Below are positions 42,247-44,309 of a DNA stretch of 44,309 bases, in pieces. Origin of the DNA: Bacteroidota bacterium. Its GTDB lineage: Bacteria > Bacteroidota > Bacteroidia > Cytophagales > Cyclobacteriaceae. Under the pieces are notes generated by a model, which was not told where the DNA came from, did no database searches, and was given only the letters and a program-made list of their open reading frames with translations. Where the stretch lies: positions 1 through 44,309 of the forward strand of contig JAEWLI010000007.1 of assembly GCA_023393375.1 (NCBI GenBank), in the 5' to 3' direction. Both the position numbers and the translations under genes were made by a program. Position 1 is the stretch's first letter. The number at the start of each line of letters is the position of its first letter.

Positions 42247-42567
42247 TTATACCTGTGCTTCCAACTTCTGGACCAGGATATTTTTTGGTACTGCTCCTAC
42301 TTGCTTGTCCACAATTTCCCCGTTCTTAAATACCAATAGAGTAGGGATACTGCGAATGCCATATTTTGCCGAAACATTAGGATTCGAGTCGACATCTACT
42401 TTAGCAATGATAGCTTTTCCTTCATATTCTCCTGCCAACTGTTCTACAATAGGACCAATCATCCGACAGGGGCCGCACCATTCAGCCCAAAAATCCACCA
42501 AAACCGGTTTTTCAGAATTCAATATTTCTTCATAATTATCATCCGTAATTTCAATAGGTTTCGCCAT
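42247..42567 (-). CDS. trxA: Thioredoxin
   Basis: This 106-aa disulfide reductase has the canonical active site W30CGPC34 (Cys31, Cys34), the buried Asp in VLVDFWAEW, the cis-Pro in GIRSIPTLLVF and the C-terminal Gly turn. It keeps cytosolic protein thiols reduced and feeds ribonucleotide reductase and peroxiredoxins. It is monocistronic, ending in a strong terminator. The leader carries a TATCTTTG -7 element and the 17-nt element shared with the miniprotein at 4568-4690. Confidence 0.97.
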   Translation of the reverse strand: MAKPIEITDDNYEEILNSEKPVLVDFWAEWCGPCRMIGPIVEQLAGEYEGKAIIAKVDVDSNPNVSAKYGIRSIPTLLVFKNGEIVDKQVGAVPKNILVQKLEAQV

Positions 42568-42581
42568 GATATATAAAATTT

Positions 42582-42598
42582 ATTTAAGCATTAAAAAA
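42582..42598 (-). promoter_or_regulatory. 17-nt leader element shared with the lysine-rich miniprotein gene
   Basis: Minus-strand TTTTTTAATGCTTAAAT, identical to 4701-4717, 14 bases upstream of the trxA ATG. It contains the mini-ORF ATG CTT AAA followed by TAA, the same three codons as at the other site. Confidence 0.3.
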
Positions 42599-42609
42599 GT
42601 AATAATTTA

Positions 42610-42617
42610 CAAAGATA
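42610..42617 (-). promoter_or_regulatory. Candidate -7 promoter element of trxA
   Basis: The minus strand reads TATCTTTG, fitting TAnnTTTG, 42 bases upstream of the trxA ATG. No good -33 element is seen. Confidence 0.4.
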
Positions 42618-42717
42618 ATCAAAAAGCATTTGCCCGTTAATTACTTATGACAAAAGCTTCATGGATACTTACACGGCTTTTATTGAAAATAGTTTTAATG
42701 AAAGGGAATACTGAAAT

Positions 42718-42757
42718 AAAAAAATCCCCCACCTTGTTGGATCAAGATGAGGGATTT
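42718..42757 (-). terminator. Intrinsic terminator of the truncated secreted-protein gene
   Basis: On the minus strand AAATCCC and CATCTTG pair with CAAGGTG and GGGATTT, with one G-U pair and a small bulge, around a 6-nt loop. The stem is followed by a T-tract. It lies 18 bases past the stop at 42776. Confidence 0.82.
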
Positions 42758-42775
42758 GATTTTATAACTTTTGAA

Positions 42776-43174
42776 TTAATCTATAATGAATGAAGATATA
42801 GCACCAGAATAGGTCATGGTAATATCTTTATCTTCATCTGTTTTACCTGTAAAGGTAACTGTATAGCTTGAACCTGATTTTTCAATTTTTAAAACTCCAC
42901 TTGTAATACCAATTGATTCTAAACCTGTAGGCCCAAATGATCCATCAGTCCATGTTAAAGCAGATAATTCTTCACCACTATTATAATTATAAGTTCCTGG
43001 TTGAATTCCATCAATCGATGAAACTATAGTAAAATCTATCCAAGCAACATTATGATCGGTTGAAAAAAGCCTAATATTTCTGGATTTATGATGGGTGTAA
43101 TATAACTTCTGGAAGTTCAATAAAATAGTAATGGATATAAAAAAATAACCAAAATATGATGACAAATTATTCAT
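42776..43174 (-). CDS. Short beta-rich protein, probably a truncated secreted protein
   Basis: This 132-aa frame has a hydrophobic but poor N-terminal segment (YFGYFFISITILLNF) lacking a clean signal cleavage site or lipobox. The rest (WIDFTIVSSIDGIQPGTYNYN; SGVLKIEKSGSSYTVTFTGKTDEDKDITMTYSGAI, written in two parts) resembles the C-terminal beta-sandwich of Bacteroidota secreted or lipoproteins, where GxVxIxxSGxxYTIxFxxTxxDG is a recurring pattern. A full-length protein would have its lipoprotein signal and a longer N-terminal part, so I read this as a remnant or a 5'-truncated gene. It still has a strong terminator. Function is unknown. Confidence 0.5.
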   Translation of the reverse strand: MNNLSSYFGYFFISITILLNFQKLYYTHHKSRNIRLFSTDHNVAWIDFTIVSSIDGIQPGTYNYNSGEELSALTWTDGSFGPTGLESIGITSGVLKIEKSGSSYTVTFTGKTDEDKDITMTYSGAISSFIID

Positions 43175-43257
43175 GCTACGACTTAGATGAGTTGCTTTCC
43201 ACCAACTTCTGATATCAAAGTAATAGTAAGATCAAATAAATATTGATTATAAAACGG

Positions 43258-44052
43258 TTATTCAATATTAATTTCACCAGTCATATAAAGTCTCGTCTGA
43301 CCACCAATTAAGCATCTGTCTCTTTTATGGAAACAAATTAAATCGCCACCGCGGGCAGACAATTGTTTGGCACGCATTTCCTCTTTATTCAGCATTTCCG
43401 ACCAATATGGGATGAGCACGGTATGGGCCGAACCTGTGACAGGGTCTTCATTGATCCCACTTTGAGGTGCAAAAAACCGGGATACGAAATCAACTTGCGA
43501 TCCTTTAGCAGTAACCATTAAGGCCCTTGCATCAAGTTTTGCAACTTCTGTGAAATCGGGTTGAATCTCAGACACAACTCCTTCATTTTCCAGCACTGCC
43601 ATCAAATCGGTGGTACCTCTATACATTTCAATGGGTTTCACACCAATGCATTTTTCAACTTCAGAAAACAAACCAATAGGTTGTGGAGGATCAGCAGGAA
43701 AATCCAAAAATAGGGTATCTGTCTGACGGATAACCTTCAAATCCCCCCTCTTTCTGGATCTGAATATCAACTCTGGTTCCCGATAGTTTAAACAATTGAA
43801 TAATACATGGCCTGTGGCAAGTGTAGCATGTCCACAAAGATTTACTTCGATGGTAGGCGTAAACCACCTGATCTCAAAAATGCCATCACGGGGAACTACA
43901 AATGCTGTTTCAGATAGATTATTTTCAGCAGCAATGGATTGCATAAGTTGATCCTCCAGCCAATGATTTAAAATGCAAACAGCAGCAGGATTCCCACCAA
44001 ACAAATGGTCGGTAAATGCATCTACCTGATATATTTTTAATGTGTTGGTCAT
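43258..44052 (-). CDS. PhzF-family isomerase/epimerase
   Basis: This 264-aa protein has the PhzF fold of two similar halves. The first holds VDAFTDHLFGGNPAAVC and the catalytic Glu48 in NNLSETAFV, with NLCGHATLATGHVLF. The second holds INEDPVTGSAHTVLIPYW, the mirror active-site segment. PhzF proper isomerises DHHA in phenazine synthesis, but no phenazine gene is nearby, so this is one of the many family members with unknown substrate. It is monocistronic as far as seen. Length is normal (about 260-300 aa). Confidence 0.93.
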   Translation of the reverse strand: MTNTLKIYQVDAFTDHLFGGNPAAVCILNHWLEDQLMQSIAAENNLSETAFVVPRDGIFEIRWFTPTIEVNLCGHATLATGHVLFNCLNYREPELIFRSRKRGDLKVIRQTDTLFLDFPADPPQPIGLFSEVEKCIGVKPIEMYRGTTDLMAVLENEGVVSEIQPDFTEVAKLDARALMVTAKGSQVDFVSRFFAPQSGINEDPVTGSAHTVLIPYWSEMLNKEEMRAKQLSARGGDLICFHKRDRCLIGGQTRLYMTGEINIE

Positions 44053-44309
44053 TTATCTGAATTTAAATAGTAAAAATAATTGTTGCTGGACGAATGCATT
44101 GGTAGCATCCTCCTTTTGAAAAATATCTAATTGTAATGTATCGAGCTAAATTACAAAACACCTAACATAAAGACAACAATCAAATCCTAAAACGTGTCCG
44201 GCATTGTTCGATTAAGTGTACGATATTGATACATTACTTAAATGGTAATATTGGTTTTATGGCCATATAAGGCCGATTTGGATGTTTGGCATTGTAATCG
44301 CAACTCCTT

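Noticed and set aside
44234..44309. Open minus-strand frame at the right edge, ending in a TAA at 44234-44236
   Set aside because: About 24 codons only, ending NRPYMAIKPILPFK; it may be the end of a gene beyond the window but no family is recognisable.
1..44309. CRISPR arrays, insertion sequences, tRNA or rRNA genes, prophage
   Set aside because: None seen: no regularly spaced repeats, transposase motifs, tRNA T-loop signatures or phage structural proteins were found on reading both strands.

Overview
The window looks like a chromosomal segment of a Bacteroidota bacterium, most likely of the Cytophagales type. The reasons are: AT-rich DNA with no obvious Shine-Dalgarno sequences; several upstream regions with the TAnnTTTG -7 element of this phylum; short (about 288 aa) RpoD-type sigma factors; a fused CcoN-CcoO cbb3 oxidase subunit; a Bacteroidota-style LptD; and a phosphosulfolactate synthase homologue. 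I see no phage, transposon, CRISPR, tRNA or rRNA. Most of it is core metabolism and envelope biology.

Layout. 1-1645: 5' part of a multi-PAS histidine kinase (minus), running off the left edge. 1797-4409: metal efflux P-type ATPase followed by a Fur-family regulator (minus), with a 27-bp near-perfect palindrome just upstream of the regulator. 4568-7729: membrane di-iron desaturase, covalent-FAD lactone/alditol-oxidase-like enzyme and a 40-aa lysine-rich miniprotein (all minus). 7930-13458: lipoamide dehydrogenase (minus) divergent from dnaE and a YhcH-family gene (plus). 13734-17426: single-chain purL. 17561-21595: minus-strand block of an RpoD-like sigma factor, a SirB1-type transglutaminase-like protein, an MCE/MlaD protein and a cell-wall amidase. 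21670-24369: lptD. 24382-25307: two coupled unknown genes. 25464-34220: complete cbb3 oxidase cluster (ccoI-ccoS-ccoNO-ccoQ-ccoP-ccoG-ccoH-safE-like). 34287-37624: a lipoprotein, then comA-DUF368-aroE (minus). 38294-39160: a second RpoD-like sigma factor, collinear with the first. 39233-44052: GIN-domain-like protein, membrane protein plus corA, gamma-glutamylcyclotransferase-like protein, thioredoxin, a probable truncated secreted protein and a PhzF-family protein.

How the genes work together. The cco cluster holds the structural subunits, copper-supply ATPase, Fe-S assembly factor and small assembly proteins for a high-affinity terminal oxidase. MlaD, amidase and LptD sit side by side as an envelope-maintenance neighbourhood. 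The metal ATPase and Fur-type gene form a metal-response unit.

The least explained signals are: (i) a consensus promoter and an intrinsic terminator bracketing about 150 nt of non-coding sequence upstream of the first sigma gene, a candidate sRNA or leader attenuator; (ii) the pair of sigma paralogues itself; (iii) an identical 17-nt leader element containing a three-codon mini-ORF upstream of both trxA and the lysine-rich miniprotein; (iv) a tandem GCAGAGAACGCAAAG-type intergenic repeat; (v) the desaturase/FAD-oxidase operon. No entirely new multi-gene system is evident; these are candidates, not demonstrations.
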